Counted from the first letter of the stretch, positions 17,376 to 28,890 are shown. The stretch is 64,000 bases of DNA from an uncultured Aquimarina sp. (GCA_947498775.1 CANMLL010000008.1:124001-188000), one strand, 5' to 3'. Notes: generated from the sequence alone by a model not told the origin. Numbers and translations are program-made.

Positions 17376-18413
17376 TTATCGTCGATTCTGAACCAATACA
17401 CTATTGTAATGATCCAGGTTTTTTAGTACGATATCGCTTCCTTTTACCACGGTTTCCAGAGGGCGTTCACCAAGATGTATTGGAAGCTCTGTGGCTCGTG
17501 AGAGCCTTTGATCAAGACCTCTAAGCATAGATCCACCTCCGGTTAAGTATATTCCGGTATTATAGATATCTGCAGAAATCTCTGGTGGGATTTCAGACAA
17601 TGTTTCCATAATAGAATTTTCTATTTGTGTGATAGACTTATCCAAACTTTTTGCTATTTCTTTATATGAAATCTCTATTTGTTTTGGTTTCCCAGTAAGA
17701 AGATCTCTTCCTTCAACTTGTATGTTTGCTGGTGCAGATTCTAAATGATCTATAGCAGAGCCCACTTTTATTTTTATTTTTTCGGCCATAGACTCACCGA
17801 TATGTAGATTACGAGATTCTCGAACCTGCTGAATAATATCCTCATTAAAAACATTACCTGCTACCTTCACCGATTGACCACTAATTATTCTTCCAAGCGA
17901 AATTACCGCTATTTCTGTGGTTCCCCCACCAATATCTACTACCATGTTTCCTTTGGGTTCCAATACATCGATACCGCCACCAATAGCTGCCGCAATGGGT
18001 TCATGAATCAGAAATACATTTTTTGCATTAAGTCGTTTTGCAGATTCCTGCACAGCACGCATTTCAACTTCTGTACTTCCGCAAGGAATAGAGATTATCA
18101 TATTATATGAAGAACTAAATACTGACGCATTGAGAGAAGATAACCTTTTGATAAACGTTTTCAGCATTTTTTCTGCAGCATCAAAATTAGATATCACTCC
18201 ATTATTAAACGGGTAAATGGTCTTTATATTCTTATTAATTTTTCCTCGTATCATACCTGCCTCTTTACCCACAGCGATAATTTTCCCAGTGATTTGGTTC
18301 ATCGTTATGATAGAGGGGTTGTCAACAACTATTTTGCCTTTATGGGTAATAAGTGTATTAGAGGTGCCAAGATCTATTGCAATTTTTTCATTTAAAAAAT
18401 CAAAAAAGCCCAT
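17376..18413 (-). CDS. MreB-family actin-like protein, orphan paralogue
   Basis: The 345 residues align from end to end with MreB: the opening MGFFDFLNEKIAIDLGTSNT, phosphate loop VVDIGGGTTEIAVI, EIEVG-like KIKVGSAIDHL, and YNTGIYLTGGGSMLRGLD. It lacks the mreC-mreD-pbp2-rodA neighbours of the rod-shape operon and differs from the usual Bacteroidota MreB at several normally conserved sites. NASVFSSSYNMIISIPCGST replaces the usual helix and strand, and ESRNLHIGE replaces the usual loop. It is therefore more likely a second, specialised MreB than the main one. ATP-dependent filament formation is expected; the cellular role is unknown. Confidence 0.8.
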   Translation of the reverse strand: MGFFDFLNEKIAIDLGTSNTLITHKGKIVVDNPSIITMNQITGKIIAVGKEAGMIRGKINKNIKTIYPFNNGVISNFDAAEKMLKTFIKRLSSLNASVFSSSYNMIISIPCGSTEVEMRAVQESAKRLNAKNVFLIHEPIAAAIGGGIDVLEPKGNMVVDIGGGTTEIAVISLGRIISGQSVKVAGNVFNEDIIQQVRESRNLHIGESMAEKIKIKVGSAIDHLESAPANIQVEGRDLLTGKPKQIEISYKEIAKSLDKSITQIENSIMETLSEIPPEISADIYNTGIYLTGGGSMLRGLDQRLSRATELPIHLGERPLETVVKGSDIVLKNLDHYNSVLVQNRR

Positions 18414-18768
18414 GATTTGTGTTTACTTTAGGTTAATATGTGTCGATTTAAGGTGTAATAAAGTAGCTTATATTCATGCAATAGGGTTTAAAGGTAAATA
18501 ACTCGGATAAAGTGTGAATATTGTATTTATTTACTTGTTTTTTTACTTGTAGGTAACCTCTAATTAGGCCAATTCTTGTTGTTCAAAAATTACTATTTTC
18601 TTGAGAAGTACCCTGTTTGCTGGGTTGCTTAGAAATAAGAATATACGATGCCGTTATAATTACTTTTTTATTTTTATGTAACTTTTTTATGTCTATTGAT
18701 CGTTTCTTGATTGTTTCGATTATTTTTGAGTAGAATAATCGTATAGATTGATCTTAAATTTTTAGAAT
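18414..18768. other. Divergent promoter region of the mreB-like gene and cmk
   Basis: This 355-base gap separates two genes read outward. Apart from the promoter-like element near cmk I see no gene, hairpin or repeat in it. Confidence 0.6.
18696..18728 (+). promoter_or_regulatory. Bacteroidota-type promoter candidate for cmk
   Basis: TTG at 18696-18698 and TATTTTTG at 18721-18728 fit the TTG-N17-23-TAnnTTTG consensus with a 22-base spacer. They lie about 40 bases upstream of the cmk start. Confidence 0.35.
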
Positions 18769-19467
18769 TTGGAAGATAAAAAGATAATTATTGCCATCGA
18801 TGGGCACTCTTCTACCGGAAAAAGCACGGTGGCAAAGCAATTAGCCAAGGCATTGGGATACATTTATATCGATACAGGAGCAATGTATAGGGCTATCACG
18901 TTGTATGCCATGCGAAAAGCTATTATCGGCCCTTTACATTTTGAAAAAGAAAAGTTAGAAGAAGTATTGCCAGAAATTAACATTAGGTTTGAAGTAAATC
19001 TAAAAACAGGAATAGCCGAAGTTTTACTTAATGAAGAAAATGTTGAGCGAGAAATAAGAACTCTTGAGGTCTCAAAATATGTGAGTAAAATAGCAACAAT
19101 TTCCTCTGTTCGGAAAAAATTGGTTGAGCAACAAAATGAGATGGGAAAAGATAAAGGTGTTGTAATGGATGGTAGGGATATCGGTACTGTCGTTTTTCCC
19201 AATGCCGAACTTAAATTATTTATGACGGCAACTGCAAAGGATAGAGCAGAACGAAGGTATATCGAGCTTAAAGAAAGAGGAGAAGATGTAAGCTATGAAG
19301 ATGTGTTAAAAAATGTAGTCAACAGGGATCATATCGATAGTACCCGAAAGGATTCCCCCCTGCGAAAAGCCAGCGACGCTATCAAAATTGATAATTCAAA
19401 TCTTACCTTGCAAGATCAATTCGAACAAATAGTAGTACTTGCTAAGAATGCAATTAAAAATGCCTAA
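18769..19467 (+). CDS. cmk: Cytidylate kinase
   Basis: Cmk phosphorylates CMP and dCMP. The 232 residues carry the P-loop GHSSTGKST (12-20), the CMP-binding region DTGAMYRAITL, DGRDIGTVVFPNAELKLFMT and the lid RRYIELKERGE, ending with DSPLRKASDAIKIDNSN. No ATG is available upstream of the conserved start, so I accept TTG at 18769, which gives the expected MEDKKIIIAIDG. The gene is not next to rpsA, its frequent partner in other bacteria. Confidence 0.93.
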   Translation: MEDKKIIIAIDGHSSTGKSTVAKQLAKALGYIYIDTGAMYRAITLYAMRKAIIGPLHFEKEKLEEVLPEINIRFEVNLKTGIAEVLLNEENVEREIRTLEVSKYVSKIATISSVRKKLVEQQNEMGKDKGVVMDGRDIGTVVFPNAELKLFMTATAKDRAERRYIELKERGEDVSYEDVLKNVVNRDHIDSTRKDSPLRKASDAIKIDNSNLTLQDQFEQIVVLAKNAIKNA

Positions 19468-19830
19468 TTATTTTGCAGGTAGCGCAGCACTTGATGTTTG
19501 ATTTTCTTCAAGATTGTGATCCAAAACTTCATGGTATTCATAAAATTTCAAATGATCTTTTGACCACTCTACAAGTTTGATAAGTTCAGCATTGCTTTTT
19601 ATTACAAGAACACGATGTAGTGACAACACATGACCAAGAACTTTCTTTTGTTTTTTGATTGATTGATTTGAAACTTTATGAAAATCGGTTTCTGACAATA
19701 CCTGATATTGCTTACCGTTGCTCATGACAATCTGATCTGTTGATTCATAAATGATATGAGTTTTGGATAAAGATTGACCAAAGGTATTGATTGTGATAAA
19801 TAAGAGAACTAGGAGTATTATTCTTTTCAT
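19468..19830 (-). CDS. Small secreted protein of unknown function
   Basis: The 120-residue product (ATG at 19830) has a clear signal peptide (MKRIILLVLLFITINTFGQ) and a mixed soluble domain rich in Lys and His: QVLSETDFHKVSNQSIKKQK, then KDHLKFYEYHEVLDHNLEEN. It ends in TSSAALPAK. I recognise no family. Its stop codon directly adjoins that of cmk, on the opposite strand. A start eight codons upstream is possible but would spoil the signal peptide. Confidence 0.6.
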   Translation of the reverse strand: MKRIILLVLLFITINTFGQSLSKTHIIYESTDQIVMSNGKQYQVLSETDFHKVSNQSIKKQKKVLGHVLSLHRVLVIKSNAELIKLVEWSKDHLKFYEYHEVLDHNLEENQTSSAALPAK

Positions 19831-19987
19831 ACATATAATTTTAAACGGCTGCAAAAGTAAGGTAAAACCGTAAAATAACCATAGTCAAAATTATCTTGTT
19901 TTTGATGTTTAGTCGATAAAAAGCAAAATTTAACGTTGTTTTACGTGTAAATATATATTTTCAAGATCTTTCTTGTATTGAAGGAAC

Positions 19988-20018
19988 AAAAAAAGACCAC
20001 TAAAAAGTGATCTTTTTT
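19988..20018 (-). terminator. Terminator of the Kbp-like gene
   Basis: On the minus strand AAAAAAGATCACT pairs with AGTGGTCTTTTTT around a short loop, with one G-U pair, and ends in a T-run. It sits just downstream of the stop at 20041. The same stem has a C-A mismatch on the plus strand, which fixes the direction. Confidence 0.85.
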
Positions 20019-20040
20019 GTAGACTGATATCGTCTATGTT

Positions 20041-20418
20041 TTATAAATTAGGAATCACAAGTTCCTGATCTGGGTGAATAACATCTGGATTTTTAAGGAT
20101 GTTTGTATTAGCCTCAAAAATGGCTTTATATTTCATTGGGTCTCCATAATAATGTTTAGCGATCTTGCTCAATGACTCGCCACTCTTTACAGTATGTCTA
20201 TGATAAATAGAAGTATCTGCCACTTTAATATCTGCAACGATATCCGAAGGTGCATCACCTCCAATTTCTTTTATCTTATCCCAAAGTTGGTTTTTTTCAT
20301 ATTGGGTATGTGCAGTACCTTTTATTTTTAGAGTTCCGTTGTCTTCAGAGACATCACCGTCTTGAATATTTAACTTTTGCCCAAGATCTAATACACCTTG
20401 ATACTTTGCTTTTACCAT
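20041..20418 (-). CDS. BON-LysM protein resembling potassium-binding Kbp (YgaU)
   Basis: The 125-residue protein has an N-terminal BON-like half (LNIQDGDVSEDNGTLKIKGT to VADIKVAD) and a LysM module at 74-124 (HTVKSGESLSKIAKHYYGD, then IHPDQELVIP). That is the domain order of E. coli Kbp, a cytoplasmic potassium-binding protein. There is no signal peptide, which agrees with the cytoplasmic Kbp. Potassium binding is inferred from domain order only. Confidence 0.8.
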   Translation of the reverse strand: MVKAKYQGVLDLGQKLNIQDGDVSEDNGTLKIKGTAHTQYEKNQLWDKIKEIGGDAPSDIVADIKVADTSIYHRHTVKSGESLSKIAKHYYGDPMKYKAIFEANTNILKNPDVIHPDQELVIPNL

Positions 20419-20572
20419 AACTAAGTTGATTTTAAATTATTAATTAGCTTTATTTAACTATAAATATAGCGAATTATCATGTTTTTTTCACATAATTTTT
20501 TGATTAAAAAATGATCATTTATCGATGAAATGCATAATTTGTCTATATTCGAACAGGTTTAATAAAAATGAT

Positions 20573-21358
20573 ATGTTTCGAAAACGATTCTATTATCTTA
20601 TTCAATTACAATATCTGGGATTTAGATATCATGGATGGCAAAAGCAACCAACCGTGAATACACTTCAAAGAATGGTAGAACGAACCGTGGCCTATGTTGT
20701 AGAGCATAAAGATTTTAAAGTTTTGGCTGCAGGTAGAACAGATGCAAAAGTTTCGGCCAATCAAACGTATGTAGAACTCTTTGTGGATCATAAACCGATT
20801 GACCTAGCTACATTTTATATCTTATTTAATCAGAATCTACCTCAAGATATCAGAGCTCTGGATATTTCTGAAACAGATGAACATTTTAATATCATTCAGT
20901 CTCCTAAAATTAAGGAGTATTTGTATCTGTTTTCCTGGGGAGAAAAATTTCATCCTTTCTGCGCGCCATTTATGTATAACATATTTGAAGAACTTGATAT
21001 CTCCCTAATGCAAAAAGCTGCCAAATTATTTGTCGGGAAGCATAACTTTAGGTCGTATTGTCATCGTCCTTCAGAAAATACAGTGCTCCAAGGAGAAATT
21101 ACCCATTGTGAAATAGAGAAAAATGGTGTGTATACAGCTAATTTTTTTCCAGAAGAGAGCTACCTGTTACGAGTGAAAGGAGAGGGGTTTAAACGAAATC
21201 AAATTCGTTTAATGATGGGGGTTTTACTTGATTTAGGAAAAGGAAAAGTTGATTTGAATTTTATCAAACAAACCCTCGATCCCAAAGCCGAAGAAATTGT
21301 TCTTGAGCATATCGTACCCGGTTCTGGGCTCATACTTAATTCTGTTGAACTTAAATAA
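20573..21358 (+). CDS. truA: tRNA pseudouridine synthase A
   Basis: TruA converts uridines 38-40 of the tRNA anticodon stem to pseudouridine. From the ATG at 20573 the protein has 261 residues, the usual length, with the catalytic aspartate in AAGRTDAKVSANQ (Asp57). Later motifs are HNFRSYCHRP and VKGEGFKRNQIRLMMG. An upstream ATG at 20525 would add 16 residues with no family support, so I prefer 20573. The MOSC gene follows after 11 bases. Confidence 0.92.
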   Translation: MFRKRFYYLIQLQYLGFRYHGWQKQPTVNTLQRMVERTVAYVVEHKDFKVLAAGRTDAKVSANQTYVELFVDHKPIDLATFYILFNQNLPQDIRALDISETDEHFNIIQSPKIKEYLYLFSWGEKFHPFCAPFMYNIFEELDISLMQKAAKLFVGKHNFRSYCHRPSENTVLQGEITHCEIEKNGVYTANFFPEESYLLRVKGEGFKRNQIRLMMGVLLDLGKGKVDLNFIKQTLDPKAEEIVLEHIVPGSGLILNSVELK

Positions 21359-21369
21359 CACAAAATCAA

Positions 21370-22014
21370 ATGAAGGTTGTTTCTACCAATATTGCCGAAC
21401 CCAAAATAATTTCCTGGAGAGGAAAAGAAGTTAAAACCGGAATCTATAAGCGCCCGGTTAAAGAACCTATTTATTTGGATACCGAAGATGTAAAAGGAGA
21501 TCATGTTATTGATAGAAGGTATCACGGGGGAGTAGATAAGGCTTGTTATCTGTATTCACTAGATCACTATGCGTATTGGAAAGAGAAGTACCCTAATTTG
21601 GATTGGAACTACGGAATGTTTGGAGAAAATCTTACTATAGAAGGGTTTGACGAACATACAGTTAAAATTGGTTCTGTCTATAATTTAGGTAAAGCTACGG
21701 TTCAAATTTCTCGCCCAAGACAACCCTGTTATAAATTGGGAGTACGTTTTGGAAACCAAGGAATTATCAAACAATTTATTAATTCACTTCTCTCGGGAGT
21801 TTACGTTAGAGTTTTAGAACCGGGTTTGGTGAAAGAGGGGCAGGAGTTTACTCTAAAAACAAAGCATACAAAAGGTATAAGCATAGCTGAATTAAATACG
21901 CTTATGTTTCATTATGATAAAGAGGTTCATCATGAGCTTTTAAAAAGAGCACTTGATGACGATTTAGTTTCAGACAGTGATAAGAAGTATCTGAAAAAAC
22001 ATTCAATTCAGTAA
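21370..22014 (+). CDS. MOSC domain protein (YiiM-like)
   Basis: The 214-residue protein has the MOSC domain with the conserved cysteine in SRPRQPCYKLG (Cys120), and GVDKACYLYSLDHYAYW and MFGENLTIEGF before it. This is the YiiM arrangement, related to enzymes that reduce N-hydroxylated bases through a molybdenum cofactor. The C-terminal helical tail is also typical. It is probably in an operon with truA. Whether it binds Moco is inferred from the family. Confidence 0.85.
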   Translation: MKVVSTNIAEPKIISWRGKEVKTGIYKRPVKEPIYLDTEDVKGDHVIDRRYHGGVDKACYLYSLDHYAYWKEKYPNLDWNYGMFGENLTIEGFDEHTVKIGSVYNLGKATVQISRPRQPCYKLGVRFGNQGIIKQFINSLLSGVYVRVLEPGLVKEGQEFTLKTKHTKGISIAELNTLMFHYDKEVHHELLKRALDDDLVSDSDKKYLKKHSIQ

Positions 22015-22066
22015 TAAAAAAAGAGCCTATTATTTTTAGTATTACCAAAATTTGGTTTAATACACC

Positions 22067-22945
22067 TTAGGGAGTCGGATTAACTCTTGTTGAATCTTGG
22101 ATGACTCGTATACTATCAACTCGTATGTCGCTAATGGAATCAGATACTTTTCTAGTATCATAAAAATCCAATAATTTATACTTATCAGCAAATCGCCCAC
22201 CTAAATCCTGATCAACAGGTGTTTTTACTAAAACTGTATTATACTTTCCTTCTATCCCGATAAAAAATTGATCAGTATTGTCTAGGTTCATACCTTCGAC
22301 ACATGTTTCGATTAAGTTAATAAGCTGTTTTCTGGATTTGGCCTCTATTTTTTTGATATCTCTTATTTCGAGTAAGATTAGCAATTTATTTTTATTACGC
22401 TTTGTCAAATATTTAATAGTGTTCCTGTCTATTTCGGGATTTAAGTAGCCTGTTATGCAGTTTCTAAGAAGCAAGGTTATAGAATCAGATTCAAATACTT
22501 TATTTTCAGATAACTTATCTATATCCTTATCTAGTAGAGTTCTTCTATTGTCTAAAGGCATACTAGTCGACAATGGCACATCATTAGTAGTATGATAAAT
22601 TAAAGAAAATATAACTAAACCTATAATGATGAAAACCGGAATTATAAGTAGCATACATCCTATACCATGCCATAAGGGTCGCTTTGCTGGGTTGGTTGAA
22701 TTTGCTCTAATTAGGGAATTCATCATATCTTCTGAAAACTCTTTTTCGGCATATGTTTTCTTGCAATGAGAACATTCAGCTACAGATGTTTTTGATATTG
22801 GAATTATAGGGATCAAAAAAAAATGAAAATATTTACCAAAAGTGGTTGCTATAAATGAATTCTCTTCTTGACAATAAGGGCACTTAGTATTGCTTAATTT
22901 TCTTTCTTTTAATTTTGAAGAACGAAGTCCATAAAAAAAGATCAT
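22067..22945 (-). CDS. Zinc-ribbon membrane protein of unknown function
   Basis: The 292-residue product begins with a zinc-ribbon whose four cysteines are visible (CPYC at 22-25, CSHC at 58-61), as in the zinc-ribbon 15 family. One strong membrane span follows at about 93-117 (CMLLIIPVFIIIGLVIFSLI), then a 175-residue polar domain rich in Asp and Lys that ends in DSTRVNPTP. That places the ribbon in the cytoplasm and the rest outside the inner membrane. Function unknown. Confidence 0.75.
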   Translation of the reverse strand: MIFFYGLRSSKLKERKLSNTKCPYCQEENSFIATTFGKYFHFFLIPIIPISKTSVAECSHCKKTYAEKEFSEDMMNSLIRANSTNPAKRPLWHGIGCMLLIIPVFIIIGLVIFSLIYHTTNDVPLSTSMPLDNRRTLLDKDIDKLSENKVFESDSITLLLRNCITGYLNPEIDRNTIKYLTKRNKNKLLILLEIRDIKKIEAKSRKQLINLIETCVEGMNLDNTDQFFIGIEGKYNTVLVKTPVDQDLGGRFADKYKLLDFYDTRKVSDSISDIRVDSIRVIQDSTRVNPTP

Positions 22946-23020
22946 AAAATTTTAATTTTAATAAGATTCGGGTTAAAAATAATTTATTTTTTTGAGTATC
23001 CGTTATGAATCAGAATCTAC

Positions 23021-23050
23021 TTGTCATCCTGAACTTTATTCAGGATTTCA
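23021..23050. repeat. REP-like intergenic palindrome
   Basis: TTGTCATCCTGAACTTTATT continuing CAGGATTTCA contains the stem ATCCTGA/TCAGGAT. It belongs to the GTCATCCTGA-type intergenic repeat that I know from many Bacteroidota genomes. It lies between recQ and the zinc-ribbon gene. Another member, in related form, is at 31334-31357. Confidence 0.55.
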
Positions 23051-23121
23051 TCAATAAGTAATTTATAACTAATAGGATGTGATGCTGAAGTAAATTCCTT
23101 TAGACTTGCGTAGGTGTAGAA

Positions 23122-25260
23122 TTATTCCCCATTGGCAGAAACACTACTATTTTGTTCTAAAATGGCAAGTACTAATCTAATGGTATTATAATCGATAGCA
23201 CCTTCAAAATGTTCATAATAGGGCTTTAGGCCTTCTGGATTGTCAAGTTCTTCTTTGGCTTTTTTTATAGCTGTTATATCTTCTTTATTTACAAATGTAC
23301 TCAAGTCGATGTCTTCGCCTTCGCCATACAATTTCATAATGTGCGAAAAAATAGTAGATGCTGCCAATTGCCGTTGCATCGCAATTTCTTCAATCGATAA
23401 CCCTTCTTTGTACAGGGCCAGGGTTTCTTTATGCGTATTTCCTTTTTTGGAGCTTTTTTTCTTTTTCTTTTTGGTTTTCACCGAAGAAAAATCAATAATC
23501 TCTTTGATGAATTGGTATCCATAATTTTGCATCTTTTGCTTACCTACACCATTGATTTGCATAAATTCTTCATCAGTTGCGGGGCGAAACTTTTCCATTT
23601 CTCTTAATGTAGCATCGCTAAAAATCTGATAGGCGGGTATCCCAGCTTCCTTTGCCAACTCTAATCGAAGTAATCGCAGTTTTTCAAACAAATCTGGCGC
23701 AGTGCCTTGATCCGTTTGTAGGATCACAGGTTGTTTGGCTTTCTCTAGTTCTTTTAAATGGGCCAGGCTCACTTTTTCCCCTTCAAACAATATCTTTTTG
23801 GAGAGCGATGTTAATTTTAGTTTGTTATTTTGATGAAAAGCAATTTCCAGGTACCCTTGATTGATCAACTGTATAATATATTGTTGCCAGTCCCTCCAGG
23901 CAATATCATTACCTATACCGTACGTTTTCATACTTTGGTATCCTTTATCATATACCGCAGCGTTTTGAGCACCTCTAAGCACATCAATTACAGTACCAAT
24001 AGGTTCTTGTTCTTTAATTCTGGTTACACAAGACAATGCTTTTTGAGCAATAACGGTTCCATCAATAAATGTAGGAGGGTCGCTACATACATCGCAGTTG
24101 CCACAATCTTCTTCGATAAGTTCTCCAAAATAGCTCAATAGTATCTTACGTCTACAACTTAGGGATTCTGCATATTGCTTCATACGATCCAATTTGGCCA
24201 GTTGCACCTCTTTATTACCAGACATATCGGCAAATTTTTGCAATTGTACTACATCGGCATAGCTATGAAACAGTAGGGTAAAAGAGGGTAATCCATCACG
24301 GCCAGAACGACCAATTTCCTGATAGTATCCTTCAATATTTTTTGGTAGGTTATAATGAATCACCCAACGTACATTGGATTTGTCGATTCCCATTCCAAAA
24401 GCGATGGTGGCACATACAATTTGTGTTGTGTCATTGATAAAATCTTCCTGTACCCGAGATCTTTTTTGATGATCAATACCCGCATGATAGGCTTCTGCTT
24501 TAAAACCCTTGTCGTTTAATTTTTCGGCTAGTGCTTCGGTAGTTTTTCGGCTTAGACAATATATGATACCACTTTGATTGGGTTTGTCTGACAAGAACGT
24601 ATAAATCTGCTCGATTCGTTTATTTCCCGGTCGCACTTCGAGGCTTAGATTTTTTCTATCAAACGACGCCAGGTGCTGCGTTGCCTTTGGTATATTAAGC
24701 TGATCGCAAATATCTTGTCTGGTGGCCTTATCGGCGGTTGCGGTTAATGCAATTAAGGGGGTCTCAGGAAATCTATTTTTTAAATAGCCCAACTGTGTAT
24801 ATGCTGGCCTAAAATCATGGCCCCAAGCCGATATGCAATGCGCCTCATCGATAGCGATTAGACAGATCTCTATTTGCGATAAAATCGTATCCAAAAAAGA
24901 CAAGCTCTCTGGCGCTACATATAGCAATTTGATTTCTTTGTCCAGTAGTTTTTGGTAAATTTCCTGTTGCTCGTTTTGATTTTGACTACTATTTACAAAA
25001 GCAGCAGCGATCCCATTTGCCAAAAGACCATCTACCTGGTCTTTCATTAGAGCAATTAGGGGAGAAATTACCAATGTTATACCAGGCAACAGGATAGCTG
25101 GTAGTTGGTAACAAATCGATTTACCACCACCGGTAGGCATAATCACAAGGTTGTCGTTACCCTCAAAAATGGAATCGATGATTTCTTGTTGTAATGGGCG
25201 AAAGGTATCATACCCAAAATACTCTTTTAAAGTCTCTAAAATTCGTTGTTGCTCTGGCAT
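23122..25260 (-). CDS. recQ: ATP-dependent DNA helicase RecQ
   Basis: The 712-residue 3'-5' helicase acts in recombination and fork repair. Visible parts are motif I MPTGGGKSICYQLPA (Lys47), motif II DEAHCISAWGHDFRP, motif III TATADKATR and motif VI QEIGRSGRDGLPS. The RQC zinc site is C-(about 16)-CGNCDVC, followed by a winged helix and an HRDC domain (EKLRLLRLELAKEAGIPAYQ). A basic linker KTKKKKKKSSKK and a C-terminal helix-turn-helix region (HTH_40 type, KEGLSIEEIAMQRQLAASTI) follow, the long version common in Bacteroidota. It is monocistronic. Confidence 0.96.
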   Translation of the reverse strand: MPEQQRILETLKEYFGYDTFRPLQQEIIDSIFEGNDNLVIMPTGGGKSICYQLPAILLPGITLVISPLIALMKDQVDGLLANGIAAAFVNSSQNQNEQQEIYQKLLDKEIKLLYVAPESLSFLDTILSQIEICLIAIDEAHCISAWGHDFRPAYTQLGYLKNRFPETPLIALTATADKATRQDICDQLNIPKATQHLASFDRKNLSLEVRPGNKRIEQIYTFLSDKPNQSGIIYCLSRKTTEALAEKLNDKGFKAEAYHAGIDHQKRSRVQEDFINDTTQIVCATIAFGMGIDKSNVRWVIHYNLPKNIEGYYQEIGRSGRDGLPSFTLLFHSYADVVQLQKFADMSGNKEVQLAKLDRMKQYAESLSCRRKILLSYFGELIEEDCGNCDVCSDPPTFIDGTVIAQKALSCVTRIKEQEPIGTVIDVLRGAQNAAVYDKGYQSMKTYGIGNDIAWRDWQQYIIQLINQGYLEIAFHQNNKLKLTSLSKKILFEGEKVSLAHLKELEKAKQPVILQTDQGTAPDLFEKLRLLRLELAKEAGIPAYQIFSDATLREMEKFRPATDEEFMQINGVGKQKMQNYGYQFIKEIIDFSSVKTKKKKKKSSKKGNTHKETLALYKEGLSIEEIAMQRQLAASTIFSHIMKLYGEGEDIDLSTFVNKEDITAIKKAKEELDNPEGLKPYYEHFEGAIDYNTIRLVLAILEQNSSVSANGE

Positions 25261-25433
25261 AGGTACAAAAGAACGAAAATAGCTTTAGAAAATAAATAAA
25301 GTGTAGCAGTAAGATACATTAATTTTCTAAGGCTATATTCTTGCGATTTGAATTAATAATGCCACAAGGATAGGGTATTCTAGTTTCATTTTTTGAAACT
25401 GATGTTTTTTTTTGAGAAATGTATTGAGAAACA

Positions 25434-25471
25434 TAAAAAAACCCACTTAGTACTCATAACTAAGTAGGTTT
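25434..25471 (-). terminator. Terminator of katG
   Basis: On the minus strand AAACCTACTTAGT pairs with ACTAAGTGGGTTT (one wobble pair) around a 7-base loop and runs into a T7 tract, 30 bases past the katG stop codon. Confidence 0.85.
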
Positions 25472-25501
25472 GTAAGTAGTAAAACCAAAATTGGTATAAA
25501 A

Positions 25502-27820
<2,319 letters not shown>

Positions 27821-27968
27821 TTAAAATTAGAGGTAATTTTTTTTAGTTAAAAGTTGATAGTATAGATTGTATTTATGATAGAATCAAAAGTTAACTTTAT
27901 TTGAACATAATAAGCTTGCTTTGTATTAATTAAGACCAAAATTGTACTTGATTAACACTTCTTGTTTT

Positions 27969-28481
27969 TTAGAAACCTATACCAAAATGTAATGCCGCAG
28001 TAAACGATATTTCTTGATCATTACCTACTCTTACTGGTAATACTAGTTCTGCAAAAACATTGGCTTTTCCTAAGGTAAACCCTCTGTTTAAAAGGGGAGT
28101 AATTCCATATCTTCCACTTTTAATTTCATAGGCAAGGCGATTTCCAAAGGTAAGTTTATTGCCAATACCCCATAGTAAACCTGGATGTATTAATAGTTCA
28201 TTGACAGCACTACTATTATCTCCTTCAGAATCCTCGATAGAACTTATAAATGGGACCATTTCTATGTCAAAGGCAAACTTCTCGTTTTTTCGAATCGTTA
28301 CGCCAATTGGAAACCCAATGGTGTAGGGATCAAATCCATCAGCGGTTTCTCCATCTTGAATGGTAATTATTGGTTGAACAACCCCAAAGTGCCCTCCAAT
28401 GGTATTTTGGGCTTTCATGGTGTTAGTCATTTGAGATACTAATAAAATGCTTGTAATAAAAAAAATTGGTTTAAGAGTCAT
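27969..28481 (-). CDS. Small outer-membrane beta-barrel protein
   Basis: From the ATG at 28481 (170 residues) there is a signal peptide (TLKPIFFITSILLVSQMTNT, cleaved near MKAQ). Alternating beta-strand sequence follows and the C-terminus is SFTAALHFGIGF, the final phenylalanine expected of outer-membrane barrels. No enzyme motif is seen. It is separate from katG, which starts 190 bases away. A start 23 codons upstream is possible but less plausible. Function unknown. Confidence 0.65.
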   Translation of the reverse strand: MTLKPIFFITSILLVSQMTNTMKAQNTIGGHFGVVQPIITIQDGETADGFDPYTIGFPIGVTIRKNEKFAFDIEMVPFISSIEDSEGDNSSAVNELLIHPGLLWGIGNKLTFGNRLAYEIKSGRYGITPLLNRGFTLGKANVFAELVLPVRVGNDQEISFTAALHFGIGF

Positions 28482-28752
28482 GATATTTACGTTATATATT
28501 AATAAAAATGATAATAGGTTATACACTATATGGAATAGTTGAATTCGCACCCGGTATATTGATTTTTTCTTGTAATTCAGATCTAGGCAACCTATTTTTT
28601 TTAAATACTGGGTACGTAGAGAGTACTACTACAAATTGGAAGAAGAATTAAAAGCACGGTTAGTACTTTTTACACTACTATTAATAATTTAATCAATAGT
28701 GATATCTATAATAACTTCGGGTTATATTAAATATAAATCACTTTTTGAAAAA

Positions 28753-28815
28753 TTAGGTGGGAAAAGAAAAAATAGTACTTGCTAATAAGCCGAGAGTTTT
28801 AATTAATTTTTTCAT
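28753..28815 (-). pseudogene. 20-codon signal-peptide stub of a lost gene
   Basis: MKKLIKTLGLLASTIFSFPT followed by TAA looks like the start of an exported protein, but the frame stops after 20 codons. No continuation was found in the sequence further downstream on that strand. It lies just below two operator-like palindromes, so it may be the beginning of a decayed gene, or a very short peptide. Confidence 0.3.
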
Positions 28816-28834
28816 GTTATAATAGGTATTTAAG

Positions 28835-28846
28835 TTGGTATACCAA
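28835..28846. promoter_or_regulatory. 12-bp perfect palindrome, operator candidate
   Basis: TTGGTATACCAA is a perfect palindrome 20 bases upstream of the 20-codon stub on the minus strand. It has the size and symmetry of a site for a dimeric helix-turn-helix repressor. Confidence 0.4.
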
Positions 28847-28870
28847 ATGTACTTTTATAACTTTAAATAA

Positions 28871-28890
28871 TATGTTAGTTACCTAACATA
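28871..28890. promoter_or_regulatory. 20-bp inverted repeat, operator candidate
   Basis: TATGTTAG and CTAACATA form a perfect 8-bp inverted repeat around TTAC, 25 bases from the TTGGTATACCAA palindrome. It looks like a MarR or HxlR-type operator, but no such regulator gene is close. Confidence 0.4.

Noticed and set aside
17339..17524. Plus-strand frame beginning in the sucC terminator
   Set aside because: It lies inside the terminator hairpin and the tail of the mreB-like gene.
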